64,000 nt of DNA from Saccharothrix sp. ALI-22-I (GCF_001984175.1 NZ_MTQP01000041.1:1-64000); one strand, 5' to 3'. Numbered from the stretch's first letter, positions 1 to 8,877 are shown. The notes: generated by a model not told the origin, from the sequence alone. Translations and numbers: made by a program.

Positions 1-431
1 AACTCGCCCATCCACGTCAGGCTGCTCAGGTCGCGGGCGTCGTGGTTGACGATCCGCACCGAGTCGACCACCTCGTCGCCGAACATCCGACGCAGCTCGG
101 CCTCGGAGTTGCCCCGGTGCGTGCCCGTCGCCACCAGCACCACGACGTCGTCGAGGTCGACCAGGCCGTCCAGTTCCTCCAGGATCGCCGGGATCATCAA
201 CTCCCGCGGCTGCGGGCGCGTCCCGTCACACGCGGAGATCGCCACGGTCTGGCCCCGGCGCACGCGTTCCCGCAACGGTGGACCGGCAACCGGCGCACGC
301 AGCGCCCGGCGCAGGACCTCACCCGGCGGTTCGGTGGCCTGGTGGTGCCGGGGCGTCACCACGGTCGTCACCGCCGGATCGACCCGCAGATCCAGACCCG
401 TCTCCCCGTAAGCCAACCGCACGGTGCGCAT
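1..431 (-). CDS. larA: LarA-type nickel-dependent lactate racemase (partial, N-terminal 143 residues)
   Basis: The gene runs off the left edge, so only the N-terminal domain (DUF2088) is visible. Seen: CDGTRPQP at residues 68-75, VATGTHR around 100-106 and VNHDA around 128-132. These correspond to the conserved Asp/Arg nucleotide-binding loop and the catalytic His of LarA. Family knowledge: LarA interconverts D- and L-lactate (or other 2-hydroxy acids) using a nickel-pincer nucleotide made by LarB, LarC and LarE, none of which is in the window. The ATG overlaps the TGA of the lactonase gene by one base (TGATG), so it is the last visible gene of the sugar operon. The expected operon product L-lactate is a sensible substrate, but racemases of other 2-hydroxy acids are equally possible. 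Confidence 0.8.
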   Translation of the reverse strand, partial: MRTVRLAYGETGLDLRVDPAVTTVVTPRHHQATEPPGEVLRRALRAPVAGPPLRERVRRGQTVAISACDGTRPQPRELMIPAILEELDGLVDLDDVVVLVATGTHRGNSEAELRRMFGDEVVDSVRIVNHDARDLSSLTWMGE

Positions 432-1291
432 CAGCTGTTCCCCAACCGGTAGACGCCGGTGGCCGTGCCACCGAAGACTTGGGCGTGCTCGGCGGCGGTC
501 AGGCCGGCCGTCAGCTGCTCGGCGGCATCGACGACCTGTTCGTAGGAAGCGGCGAGCAGGCAGACCGGCCAATCGGTGCCGACCATGAGCCGGTCCGGAC
601 CGAACGCCTCCAGCGCGATGTCGACGTAGGGTCGCAGATCTGCCACGGTCCACCGCGGCCGAGCCGCCTCGGTCACGAGGCCGGACACCTTCGCGACCAC
701 GTTGGGTTCGGCGGCCAGCGCCGACAGGCGGGTCGCCCACGGCTGGAGCGCGCGGCCGGCGATGTCCGGTTTGGACAGGTGATCCAGCACGAACACCAGG
801 TCCGGCACCGCCCGCACCGCTTCCACCGCCGCCGGCAACTGGTGCGGAAGGGTCAACAAGTCGTAGACCAGTCCGGCGTCACGCACCGCACGCAATCCGG
901 CGAGCACGTCGGGACGCACCAGCCACGCCGGATCGGACTCGGCCTGCACCAGGTGCCGGACACCCACCAGCCGGTCGCCGCCCGGTCCGCAACGCAGCCG
1001 GTCCAACTGCCCGGCGACGTCGGGCGCGGTGAGGTCCACCCACCCCACGACACCCGCGACCAGATCGGACTTCCCCGCCAAGGCGAGGAACTCCACCGTC
1101 TCCTCGATGTCGGGGAGCACCTGGACCAGAACCGTGGCGTCCACCCCGGCCGCACTGGTCACCGCACGCAGGTCAGCCGGCCCGAAGTCACGCCGGATCG
1201 GCGCCAGGTCCGGCCCGTCGAGCCAGTCCTGCGGGCGGGCGGCAAGATCCCAAAGGTGGTGGTGGGCGTCGATCCGACGCATCGCGGTCAC
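431..1291 (-). CDS. amidohydrolase-family sugar lactonase (L-fuconolactonase type)
   Basis: A 286-residue amidohydrolase of the COG3618 type. Seen: N-terminal metal site DAHHHLWD (residues 8-15), FVLDHLSKP around 165-173 and C-terminal MVGTDWPV around 235-242, which supplies the last metal-ligand Asp. Relatives hydrolyse L-fucono-1,5-lactone, L-rhamnono-lactone or 2-pyrone-4,6-dicarboxylate. With a fuconate-type dehydratase, aldose dehydrogenase and diketo-acid hydrolase in the same operon, sugar lactone opening is the likely role. The GTG start overlaps the TGA of the upstream FAH gene (GTGA), implying translational coupling; an ATG lies 9 bases further in. Exact sugar specificity is inferred. 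Confidence 0.85.
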   Translation of the reverse strand: MTAMRRIDAHHHLWDLAARPQDWLDGPDLAPIRRDFGPADLRAVTSAAGVDATVLVQVLPDIEETVEFLALAGKSDLVAGVVGWVDLTAPDVAGQLDRLRCGPGGDRLVGVRHLVQAESDPAWLVRPDVLAGLRAVRDAGLVYDLLTLPHQLPAAVEAVRAVPDLVFVLDHLSKPDIAGRALQPWATRLSALAAEPNVVAKVSGLVTEAARPRWTVADLRPYVDIALEAFGPDRLMVGTDWPVCLLAASYEQVVDAAEQLTAGLTAAEHAQVFGGTATGVYRLGNS

Positions 1292-2139
1292 GCCTGCCCG
1301 ACCAGGTGCCGCTGCACGCCCAAGCGGTCGATGCCGACCTCGACGGTGTCGCCTTCGCGCAGGTACCCGAAGTCGTTGGCCCCGAGCGCCACACCCGCCG
1401 GCGTGCCCGTGTTCACCACGTCACCGGGTTCCAGGACCATGAACTGGCTGAGGTACCAGACGATGTGGTGCACGCCGAACAGCATGTTCGCGGTATTGCC
1501 GTCCTGCCGGAGCTCCCCGTTGACGCTCAGCCTCAACCCGAGGGCCTGCGGGTCGCCCACCTCGTCGGCGGTGACCAGCCAGGGCCCCAACGGGTTGAAC
1601 GTCTCGCAGGACTTGCCCTTGGTCCACTGGCCGCCCCGCTTGAGCTGGAAGTCGCGCTCGCTGACGTCGTTGGAGATCGCGTATCCCGCGATCACCGCCG
1701 CCGCGTCCTGCGGGCTGTCCAGGTAGCGCGCGGTGGCGCCCAGCACGACGGCCAGCTCCACCTCGTAGTCGGTGGTCACGCTCGTCCTGGGCACCAGCAC
1801 GGTATCGTTCGGTCCGACGACGGTGTTGGTGGCCTTCATGAACACCACGGGCTCGCGGGGCGGTTCCGCCGCCGTCTCGGCCGCGTGGTCGGAGTAGTTG
1901 AGCCCGATGCACACCAGGGCACCCGGGCGGGCGACCGGTGCGCCGATCCGCATCCGCGTGATGTCCATCGTCGGCAGGCCGCCACCGGCCAAGGCGTCGC
2001 GAACCCGCGACACACCGCCGCCGGCCAGGAAGTCACCACCGATCTGACTCGTCACGGAGCGCAGGTCACGCGCGTGACCGGACTCGTCCAGCACCACGGG
2101 AACCTCGGATCCGGGGTCGCCCACCCTCAACAGTCGCAT
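1288..2139 (-). CDS. fumarylacetoacetate hydrolase-family protein (2,4-diketo-3-deoxy-L-fuconate hydrolase type)
   Basis: FAH-fold protein of 283 residues. Seen: N-terminal MRLLRVGDP, substrate-loop CIGLNYSDHA, the metal-binding run VVFMKATNT followed by YEVELAVV, YAISNDVSERDFQ, and NTGTPAGVALG near the C terminus. In the non-phosphorylating L-fucose route this family cleaves 2,4-diketo-3-deoxy-L-fuconate to pyruvate and L-lactate. I chose the ATG at 2139 because GAGGAAC lies six bases upstream; an ATG four codons earlier has no such site and overlaps this Shine-Dalgarno. It is coupled to the lactonase gene downstream by a GTGA overlap. Alternatives are ureidoglycolate lyase-like or acylpyruvase-like hydrolases; operon context argues for the sugar pathway. 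Confidence 0.85.
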   Translation of the reverse strand: MRLLRVGDPGSEVPVVLDESGHARDLRSVTSQIGGDFLAGGGVSRVRDALAGGGLPTMDITRMRIGAPVARPGALVCIGLNYSDHAAETAAEPPREPVVFMKATNTVVGPNDTVLVPRTSVTTDYEVELAVVLGATARYLDSPQDAAAVIAGYAISNDVSERDFQLKRGGQWTKGKSCETFNPLGPWLVTADEVGDPQALGLRLSVNGELRQDGNTANMLFGVHHIVWYLSQFMVLEPGDVVNTGTPAGVALGANDFGYLREGDTVEVGIDRLGVQRHLVGQA

Positions 2140-2228
2140 GCCGTTCCTCATTCGTTCGAGTCGAATCTGTTCTGGTTCTCCACCGCGTGTCCTTCCGCGG
2201 CAACGGGGTCACGGACCGCGGCGCGGCG

Positions 2229-3215
2229 TCACGGGGCCGGCGCGTCGGCCGCGAGCAGCCCTTCGCCGCGCAGTTCCGCCCACAGCCCGAGGGGAGGTGG
2301 CGCGGTGAGTGCGGCGACGTTCGCGCGGATCTCGGCCTCGGTGCGGGCTCCGACGACCGCGCCGGTCACCGCCGGGTGCCCGAAGGGGAACCACAGCGCC
2401 GCTGCCGGCAGGGTCGTGCCGTGCCGTGCGCAGACCGCGGCGATCCGCCGGGCACGGTCGATCAGGTCCGCCGGCGCCGCCCGGTAGTCGTGGGTGGCGT
2501 CGTCCGGCACCTCGTGCTGGGCCAGCAGACCGGAGTTGAACACCCCGGCGACGACGACGTCCACCCCGCGCTCCGCGCACAGCGGGAGGAACTCGGCCAA
2601 CGCGGGCTGCTCCAGCAGGGTGTAGCGGCCGGCGAGCATGACCACGTCCACATCGGACTCGCGCACGAACCGGGCGGGCATCCGCCACTGGTTCATCCCG
2701 ACACCGACCGCGCCGATCACGCCCTGTTCGCGCAGTTCCACCAGCGCGGGCACCGCCTCGCCCACCGCCTGGTCCCAGTGGTCGTCCGGGTCGTGCACGT
2801 AGACCACGTCCACCCGGTCGAGCCCGAGGCGTTCGAGCGAGGACTCCAGACTGCGCAGCACGCCGGCCGCGCTGAAGTCCCACACGCGGCGCTGGGTTGC
2901 CGGTACCGCGAAGCCGTCGTCGTCCCGCCGCCCCGCTCCCGCCGGATCGGGCACCAGCAGCCGTCCTACTTTGGTGGACAGCACGAACTCCGCGCGCGGA
3001 CGGTCCGCCAGGGCGGCGCCGAGCCGTCGTTCCGCCAGTCCCAGCCCGTAGTGCGGAGCGGTGTCGAAACTCCGGACACCCGCCTCCCACGCCGCGTCGA
3101 CCACGGCGCGGGCCTGGCTGTCGGTCACCTCGGTGTAGAGGTTGCCCAGCGGGGAGGTGCCCAACCCCAGCCTCGGCAAGGGGTTCTTGTCGCCGGCGAC
3201 CTGATCGGTGGCCAT
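2229..3215 (-). CDS. aldo/keto reductase, L-fucose (D-threo-aldose) 1-dehydrogenase type
   Basis: Aldo/keto reductase of about 328 residues. The catalytic tetrad is visible: Asp and Tyr in SFDTAPHYG, Lys in VLSTKVGRL, His in VYVHDPDDH. C-terminal VVGARTEAEI fits the NADP-binding loop. The closest match by eye is the D-threo-aldose/L-fucose dehydrogenase branch, which oxidises the sugar at C1 to the lactone, the first step of the pathway. The ATG at 3215 is chosen because GAGGAACG sits just upstream; the ATG at 3230 has no ribosome site. It is followed after 89 bases by the FAH gene and lies 49 bases from the SDR gene, consistent with one transcript. Confidence 0.85.
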   Translation of the reverse strand: MATDQVAGDKNPLPRLGLGTSPLGNLYTEVTDSQARAVVDAAWEAGVRSFDTAPHYGLGLAERRLGAALADRPRAEFVLSTKVGRLLVPDPAGAGRRDDDGFAVPATQRRVWDFSAAGVLRSLESSLERLGLDRVDVVYVHDPDDHWDQAVGEAVPALVELREQGVIGAVGVGMNQWRMPARFVRESDVDVVMLAGRYTLLEQPALAEFLPLCAERGVDVVVAGVFNSGLLAQHEVPDDATHDYRAAPADLIDRARRIAAVCARHGTTLPAAALWFPFGHPAVTGAVVGARTEAEIRANVAALTAPPPLGLWAELRGEGLLAADAPAP

Positions 3216-3264
3216 CGTTCCTCGATTCACTGTGCCAGGCGTGCGGGTGCCAGACGTGCGGGTG

Positions 3265-4017
3265 TCAGACCTGCGGGCGCAGCCGGAGCCCGTCCATGCC
3301 GCCGTCGACGGCGAGCACCGTCCCGGTGGTCGAACCCGACAGGGGGCTTGCGAGGAACGCGATCGCCGCGGCGATCTCCTCGGCCTGGACCAGACGGCCG
3401 TGCGGCTGCCTGGCCTCCAGTGCCGCGCGCTCGGCCGCCGGGTCCGGCGCCGAGTCGAGCAGCCTCCGCACCCACGGGGTGTCTGCGGTGCCGGGAGCGA
3501 CGGCGTTCACCCGGATGCCCTCACGCACGTGGTCGGCGGCGAGCGCGCGGGTCAACGCGTGCACCGCGCCCTTGCTCGCCGTGTAAACCGCACGCTGCGG
3601 CAGACCCGCGGTCCCCGCGATCGAGCCGGTGTTCACGATGGCGGGGGCGCGGGAGGTGCGGAGGTGGGGCAAGCAGGCGCGGGCCACCCGGGCCATCCCG
3701 AACACGTTGACGTCGAACACCCTGAGCCACTCCTCGTCGGTGGCGGCGGTCACGTCGCCCTGTGCTCCGATCCCCGCGTTGTTCACCACCACGTCGAGGC
3801 CGCCGAAGTGCCCGACCACCGCCTCCACGGCGTCGCGGACACCCTGGTCGTCCGTGACGTCCGTCCGCACGAAGAACATGTCGCTCGGGAGGTCGCTCGC
3901 CACCAGGTCGAGCACGGCCACCCGCGCACCGCGGTCGGACAGCAGCTCGGCCGTGCTCCGACCGATCCCCGAACCACCACCGGTGACCAGAGCCACCAGT
4001 CCGTCGAAGTCACCCAT
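3265..4017 (-). CDS. short-chain dehydrogenase (2-keto-3-deoxy-L-fuconate dehydrogenase type)
   Basis: Classical SDR of 250 residues. Seen: cofactor motif TGGGSGIG near residue 11, acidic VLDLV at the end of beta-2 (NAD preference), NNAG, catalytic Ser in NTGSIAG, YTASK active site, and C-terminal VDGGMDG. In the L-fucose oxidative route an SDR oxidises 2-keto-3-deoxy-L-fuconate at C4 to the 2,4-diketo acid used by the FAH-type hydrolase two genes downstream. The ATG at 4017 is preceded by TGGAG; an upstream start at 4077 would add 20 residues outside the fold. The substrate is inferred from operon company. Confidence 0.85.
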   Translation of the reverse strand: MGDFDGLVALVTGGGSGIGRSTAELLSDRGARVAVLDLVASDLPSDMFFVRTDVTDDQGVRDAVEAVVGHFGGLDVVVNNAGIGAQGDVTAATDEEWLRVFDVNVFGMARVARACLPHLRTSRAPAIVNTGSIAGTAGLPQRAVYTASKGAVHALTRALAADHVREGIRVNAVAPGTADTPWVRRLLDSAPDPAAERAALEARQPHGRLVQAEEIAAAIAFLASPLSGSTTGTVLAVDGGMDGLRLRPQV

Positions 4018-4134
4018 GGTCGATCGCTCCGTCCATCCATATTGCTTGACGATGTAGTCGAAATCTGGCGTGGTCACGACGCTGTGCGTCCTCTGCGGAC
4101 CAACCAGCAGTGCTGCCGGTTGGTCCGCCGTTGG

Positions 4135-4512
4135 TCAACTGGGGAGCAGGCTCTCGCCGGGTTGTCCCGGGGTCGGGTGCCCGGTCAGGTGCCAGATCTC
4201 CCGCATCGGCGCCCACCGGTTGCCGGAGCCGGGTTCGGCCAGGGACTCCTGGCAGGGGTCGGTCAAGGCCAACCAGCGCTGCGTTTCGGGGTCGGCGGCG
4301 ATGCGGGCCTGATCGGCGGCGTGGTCGTCACCGATGTACTCGTAGTAGCCGAAGAGCAGGTCGTCGTGCAGGAAGATGGTGAAGTTGCGGATGTTGGCGT
4401 CGAGCAGCATCCGCTCGACGGAGGGCCAGACCGCCGCGTGCAGCCGCAGGTATTCCTCGCGTCGGTCCGGGCGTAGCCGGATGACCATGCCATAGCGCTG
4501 TGCGCGGTCCAC
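4135..4512 (-). CDS. L-rhamnose/L-fucose mutarotase (RhaM family)
   Basis: A 125-residue dimeric ferredoxin-like (EthD-type) mutarotase. Seen: RYGMVIRLRPDRREEYLRLH at the N terminus, FTIFLHDD, GYYEYIGDD and WAPMREIWHL, the usual signature blocks of RhaM (COG3254), with the His in LHAAVWP. The family interconverts alpha and beta anomers of 6-deoxyhexoses, feeding the dehydrogenase with the right anomer. The start is GTG at 4512, with GGAGG eight bases upstream; longer frames upstream are shadows of the dehydratase gene. The gene lies 34 bases after the dehydratase stop. Confidence 0.88.
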   Translation of the reverse strand: MDRAQRYGMVIRLRPDRREEYLRLHAAVWPSVERMLLDANIRNFTIFLHDDLLFGYYEYIGDDHAADQARIAADPETQRWLALTDPCQESLAEPGSGNRWAPMREIWHLTGHPTPGQPGESLLPS

Positions 4513-4546
4513 GTCGGTCTCCTCCAGGTTGCCGGCGGCATTCGGT

Positions 4547-5728
4547 TCATGCGTTGAGAGTGGCGCTCTTCGGTTCCCTGCCCGCGTCGACCGGGAGCAG
4601 GCGGTGTCCGGCGCGTTCGGGCCGGATGTGGGAACCGTCGGACCTCGGATCGGGGAGTCGACGGCGGGACGCGGCGATCGCCTCCTCGTCGAGGCGGATG
4701 CCCAGGCCGGGGCGGTCGCCGAGGATGAACGCGCCGTCCTCGACGTGCAGGTCGACGGAGACGCCCGACGGTGGCCGGAGGTCCTGGAGTTCGCTGACCA
4801 GGTGGTTGGGCACCGACGTCGCGGCGTGCAGCAGGCCGACCGGTGTGGTGCCGATGGGGCTGACGGGGAGGTCGTGGGCGTGCGCGAGGGCGGAGACCCG
4901 TAGGAAGTGGGTGACACCCCACACCGCCGCCGTCTGCACGATGTCGACCGCTCCGGCCGCGATGAGCGGGCGGTGCTGTTCGAGCCCGGTGAGGTTCTCG
5001 CCGGTGGCGACCGAGGCGCGGATTCCGCGGCCGACGGTCGCGTGTCCTTCCACGTCCCACCGCCGGACGGGTTCCTCGATCCAGGTCAGGTCCAGGGTTC
5101 GTTCGAGCTCGCCGACGTGGCGGACCGCCTGCTTGCGCGTCCAGGTCTCGTTGACGTCGAGCATCAGGCCTGGTCGTGTCCCGTGGCCGGCGTCGGTGAG
5201 GACGTCACGGACCAGGGCGAGGCGGTGCCGGTCGCGCTCGATGTCGAGGCCGCCTTTGATCTTCGCCGCGCGCAGTCCGCGGTCGGCGTAGGTCTGGTAC
5301 AGCGCGACGAGTTCGTCGTCGTCCAGGGCGATGTCCAGGCCCGAGGCGTAGGCGGGCACGCGGCGGTCGCGTCCGCCGAGCAGTCGCCACAGCGGTTCGC
5401 CGGCTGCCTGTGCCTTGATGTCCCACAGCGCGGTGTCGAGTGCGCCGATGGTGCCGAACACCGCGCCCGCGTGACCGGCCTTGAACGTGCGGCGCAGCAT
5501 CCTGTCGTAGAGGGCGGTGACAGCACGCGGGTCTTCGCCTTCGATGGCGGCGAAGACGGTCTCGACCTGCACGTGTGATCCGAGCCCGACGCCGGTGACG
5601 CCCACGTCCGTCTCGACGATGACGATCGGCATCTCGGTGACGCCGTCGGCGTAGACGCCGTTGGCGTCGCCGACCGGCCGGCGCCAGTCCTGGACGGCCG
5701 TGAGGGTCCGGTAACCGGTGATGCGCAT
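4547..5728 (-). CDS. enolase-superfamily acid-sugar dehydratase (L-fuconate dehydratase type)
   Basis: Mandelate racemase/muconate lactonizing family protein, 393 residues. Seen: AAKIKGG (KxK catalytic base motif, about residue 160), the metal ligands LDVNE, WIEEPV and TGEN in order, and PVSPIGTTPVG near the position of the catalytic His/Glu barrel end. The family removes water from acid sugars such as L-fuconate, L-rhamnonate, galactonate or galactarate. Together with the lactonase, SDR and FAH enzymes this matches the L-fuconate step. The ATG lies one base after the TGA of the permease gene. The last 50 residues, rich in Arg and Pro, may be a loose tail. Confidence 0.85.
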   Translation of the reverse strand: MRITGYRTLTAVQDWRRPVGDANGVYADGVTEMPIVIVETDVGVTGVGLGSHVQVETVFAAIEGEDPRAVTALYDRMLRRTFKAGHAGAVFGTIGALDTALWDIKAQAAGEPLWRLLGGRDRRVPAYASGLDIALDDDELVALYQTYADRGLRAAKIKGGLDIERDRHRLALVRDVLTDAGHGTRPGLMLDVNETWTRKQAVRHVGELERTLDLTWIEEPVRRWDVEGHATVGRGIRASVATGENLTGLEQHRPLIAAGAVDIVQTAAVWGVTHFLRVSALAHAHDLPVSPIGTTPVGLLHAATSVPNHLVSELQDLRPPSGVSVDLHVEDGAFILGDRPGLGIRLDEEAIAASRRRLPDPRSDGSHIRPERAGHRLLPVDAGREPKSATLNA

Positions 5729-5729
5729 G

Positions 5730-6560
5730 TCAGCCCTTCGTGGCCCCGGCGGTGACGCCGTCGGCGATCTGGCGTTGCAGGAACAGGTAGACGAGGAGGA
5801 CGGGTACCGCGGCGATCAGCACGCCGGAGGCGAACGTGGGGATGTCGTCGGAGTACTGCCCGCGCAACGAGGTGACCCCGACCATGAGCGTGCGGTTCTC
5901 CGCCGACGGCATCATGAGCAGGGAGATGAGCACGTCGTTCCAGCAGAAGAGGGCGTTGAGCACGCCGACCGACAGCAGTGCCGGTGCGCCCATCGGGAGC
6001 ATGATCCGCCAGTACACGCCGTACACGGTGTTCCCGTCGATGCGCGCCGCGTCCACGATCTCCGGCGGCACGGTCGAGTAGTAACTGGTCATCAGGAAGA
6101 TCGTGAACGGGAGGAACTGCGCGACGTAGGCGAGTACCAGTCCCGGGTAGGTGTCGACGAGGCCGGTGTCGGCCATGATCCGCGCCAGCGGCACCATGAT
6201 CACCTGGAAGGGGACGAACAGCGCGGCGAGGATGCCCAGGAAGAGCGTGGACGAGCCGCGGAAGCGCAGCCGGGCGAGCGCGAAGCCGGCCATCGACCCG
6301 AGCAGCAACAGCAGCACGACCGAGCACGCCACGACGATCACCGAGTTCAGGAAGTACCGGGACATCCCGACGCTCGTCCACGCCTTGACGATGTTCTCCC
6401 AGTGCAGCGAGTCGGACAGGGAGAACCGGTCGAGGATGTACTCGCGGCGGGTCTTCATGGCGACGTTGGCGGTGAACACCAGGGGGTAGATCGTGGCCAG
6501 CGCGAGCGCGGCCATCGGGACCGCGACGACCCACTTCGTCAACCGGGTGCCGGACATCAT
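5730..6560 (-). CDS. carbohydrate ABC transporter permease (MalG type, CUT1)
   Basis: Integral membrane protein of 276 residues with six predicted hydrophobic segments starting at WVVAVPMAALALATIYPLV. The EAA cytoplasmic loop is visible as EIVDAARIDGNTVYGVYWRI followed by LPMGAPAL, where the ATPase docks. It pairs with the upstream permease, overlapping it by four bases (ATGA), and the binding lipoprotein. No ATPase gene is present in the operon; actinomycete CUT1 importers usually share one MsiK-type ATPase encoded elsewhere. The presumed substrate is the deoxy sugar degraded by the downstream enzymes. Confidence 0.9.
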   Translation of the reverse strand: MMSGTRLTKWVVAVPMAALALATIYPLVFTANVAMKTRREYILDRFSLSDSLHWENIVKAWTSVGMSRYFLNSVIVVACSVVLLLLLGSMAGFALARLRFRGSSTLFLGILAALFVPFQVIMVPLARIMADTGLVDTYPGLVLAYVAQFLPFTIFLMTSYYSTVPPEIVDAARIDGNTVYGVYWRIMLPMGAPALLSVGVLNALFCWNDVLISLLMMPSAENRTLMVGVTSLRGQYSDDIPTFASGVLIAAVPVLLVYLFLQRQIADGVTAGATKG

Positions 6561-7543
6561 TCCTCCTTGCCCGCGCGTCGCAGGATGCCGATTTGGACCA
6601 GCCCCACCACGAGCATGATCAGGAATAGGGCGGTCGACGCCGCGGAGGCGAGCGCGGGTTGGTTCATCTGTCCCTGCTGGATCCAGACGTAGTACTCGGG
6701 CAGGTAGGTGGATCCCTCGGGGCCGCCGCTGGTCATCACGTACAGCAGGCCGAACATCGACGTCAGCATGCCGATCATCGTGGTGACGAAGACGAACTGG
6801 ATGGTGCGGGACAGGGCGGGGATGATCACGTGCCGGATGGTCTGGGGGAGGGATGCGCCGTCCACCTTGGCGGCGTCCAGCAGCGAGGGGTCGAGGGTGG
6901 CGAACCCGGCCAGGAACACGACCAGGGCCATGCCGAACGTGGCCCAGACGTGCACGCCGACGACCGCGAAGATCGCCACGTCCGGGTCGCCGAGCCAGTC
7001 GACCGGCCCGAGGCCCACCCCGCCGAGGACCGTGTTGAGCGGACCGTCGTAGGCGAGGAGCAGGTTGAAGATCGCCCCGACGATCACGGGGGAGAGCACG
7101 GCCGGGAAGAAGTAGACGCCCCGGTAGACCCGGTGTCCGGGCACCCGCAGGTAGACGAACGTGGCGAGCAGCCCCGGGATCGCCACCGCGACGGGGAGCA
7201 GCAGCACGAGCAGGCCGACGTTGCCCAACGCGGTGCGGAACAGCGGATCATCCAGCAGGGTCAGGTAGTTGTCCAGGCCGACCCACATGCCGTTGCGGTC
7301 GCCGTCACCGGTGAAGGAGAAGTTGACCCCGAGCAGCAGCGGCCACAGGCGTAGCGCGACGATGATCAGGACCGCGGGCGCCAGCAGGACGAACGGCGCC
7401 AGGCGCTCGGCCCGCGACCCGCGACGGTTGCGCCGTGACGACGGCCCGGCCGGATGCGGTCGGCGTGCCGGTGGGGCGATCGCGGCCCCCTCGGTCGGCC
7501 CGGCCGGAGCCGGGCCGACCGAGGACAAAGAATGTCCGGCCAC
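6557..7543 (-). CDS. carbohydrate ABC transporter permease (MalF type, CUT1)
   Basis: 328-residue permease with a long hydrophilic N-terminal tail (Pro/Arg-rich, residues 1-48), then membrane segments from APFVLLAPAVLIIVALRLWP onward. The EAA loop reads LDAAKVDGASLPQTIRHVII. It starts at GTG six bases after the stop of the binding-protein gene, so the two are co-transcribed. Its stop overlaps the next permease start, and the end of the gene (AAGGAGGA) supplies that gene's ribosome site. It forms a heterodimer with the MalG-type partner by family rule. Confidence 0.9.
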   Translation of the reverse strand: MAGHSLSSVGPAPAGPTEGAAIAPPARRPHPAGPSSRRNRRGSRAERLAPFVLLAPAVLIIVALRLWPLLLGVNFSFTGDGDRNGMWVGLDNYLTLLDDPLFRTALGNVGLLVLLLPVAVAIPGLLATFVYLRVPGHRVYRGVYFFPAVLSPVIVGAIFNLLLAYDGPLNTVLGGVGLGPVDWLGDPDVAIFAVVGVHVWATFGMALVVFLAGFATLDPSLLDAAKVDGASLPQTIRHVIIPALSRTIQFVFVTTMIGMLTSMFGLLYVMTSGGPEGSTYLPEYYVWIQQGQMNQPALASAASTALFLIMLVVGLVQIGILRRAGKEE

Positions 7544-7548
7544 GCCGA

Positions 7549-8820
7549 TCAGCCCGTCTTGTCGGAGGCGGCCAGCTGCTGCACCACTTCATCCACGGTG
7601 ATCGAGCCGCTGAGCAACTGCTGGGAGAGGCGTCCCATCAGGTCGACCGTCTTGGAGGACAGGGCGACGTGGAGGGCGGGCTTGCCGGTCTTGACCTCCG
7701 AGACGATCGTCTTGACGGCCGGGCCGCCCTCGGAGAGGTCGATCGTGGTGTCGGACGCGATCGCGCCACCGTCGGCGTAGAAGGCGCTCAGGGCGTCGGT
7801 CGAGGTCAGCGACCGCACCAGGTCCGCGGCGACCTTCGGGTCCTTGGCCCACTTCGCGACCCCGTACCCGATACCACCGTCATACGGCAGGCTCGGCGTC
7901 GCCGCGGGGTTGACCAAGGGCGCGTCCATGACGCCGACCTCGTCCGCACCGAGGAACTCGGCGAAATCCTTCCAGTGCCCGACGTCGGACATCAGACCGA
8001 TGACGTTCGCGGCCTTGCCGGACTGGAAGACCGCGAACGCGTCGTTGAACATCGCGGTGGAGTTGGCGCCGTCGTTGTTCAGGCCGGCGTCGTTGGCCTG
8101 CTTCCAGAGCTCGAAGATCCGCTTCACGTCCGACGAGGCCCAGTTCCGCTTTCCGGCGATCCAGTCGTCGTACTCCTGCGGCGTCAGGGTCGCCGATCCC
8201 AGGGCCGACAGGAAGAACTGGATGCCGATGCCCTCCTTGTTGCCCAGCGCGAAGCACTTCGCGCCGGTCTTCTCGGTGATGACGCCGCAGTTCTTGACGA
8301 AGTCGTCCCACGTCTTGGCCGGAGCGTCCGGGTTCAGTCCCGCCTGCTCGTAGAGCGCCTTGTTGTAGTAGAGGGGATGTCCTTGCAGCGTCACCGGTGC
8401 CGCGTAGGTCTTCCCGTCCTTGGTGAACGCGTCCCAGCCGGCCAGCCGCTGCCTGTCCTCGGCGACGTAGGTGTCCAGCGGGGCGAGCGCGTCGGCCCGG
8501 TCACGGATCTGACCGCCCCCGTTGAACAGGATGACGTCAGGTCCCTTGCCGGACTGGATCGCCGCCCCGAGCAGCGTGTAGTACTGGTCGAACGGCTGGG
8601 CCACGAACTCGACCTCGACGCCCGGGTGCTTCTTGGCGAAATCGGCCTTGGCCTTCTCCACGTAGCCGGCCGCCTTCGCGTCACCGGACTTCCAGTCCCA
8701 GACCACGAGCTTGTCGCCCGAGTTGCCGGACGGGGAACCCGGTCCCGCGGCGCTCCCGCAACCCGCGGCCAACGCCAACCCCATGACCAGGGCAGCAGAC
8801 CATAGTGTGCGCTGCTTCAT
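7549..8820 (-). CDS. sugar ABC transporter substrate-binding lipoprotein
   Basis: 423-residue extracellular solute-binding protein (family 1). A lipoprotein signal is clear: hydrophobic ALVMGLALAAGC with the lipobox Cys at residue 21, followed by a Gly/Ser-rich linker. The mature part shows typical blocks such as VVWDWKSGDAKAAG, GPDVILFNGG and PYDGGIGYGVAKWAKDP. It is the first gene of the operon, with GGAGAAG eight bases before its ATG. It would capture the sugar outside the membrane and deliver it to the two permeases. Confidence 0.92.
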   Translation of the reverse strand: MKQRTLWSAALVMGLALAAGCGSAAGPGSPSGNSGDKLVVWDWKSGDAKAAGYVEKAKADFAKKHPGVEVEFVAQPFDQYYTLLGAAIQSGKGPDVILFNGGGQIRDRADALAPLDTYVAEDRQRLAGWDAFTKDGKTYAAPVTLQGHPLYYNKALYEQAGLNPDAPAKTWDDFVKNCGVITEKTGAKCFALGNKEGIGIQFFLSALGSATLTPQEYDDWIAGKRNWASSDVKRIFELWKQANDAGLNNDGANSTAMFNDAFAVFQSGKAANVIGLMSDVGHWKDFAEFLGADEVGVMDAPLVNPAATPSLPYDGGIGYGVAKWAKDPKVAADLVRSLTSTDALSAFYADGGAIASDTTIDLSEGGPAVKTIVSEVKTGKPALHVALSSKTVDLMGRLSQQLLSGSITVDEVVQQLAASDKTG

Positions 8821-8877
8821 TGCTGCTCACTTCTCCAGACGGTGGCCGGGCGACGGAGGGCCCGACGAGATGCGATG

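Noticed and set aside
42-452. Plus-strand open frames opposite the larA fragment
   Set aside because: They are antisense shadows; the minus strand encodes clear LarA motifs.
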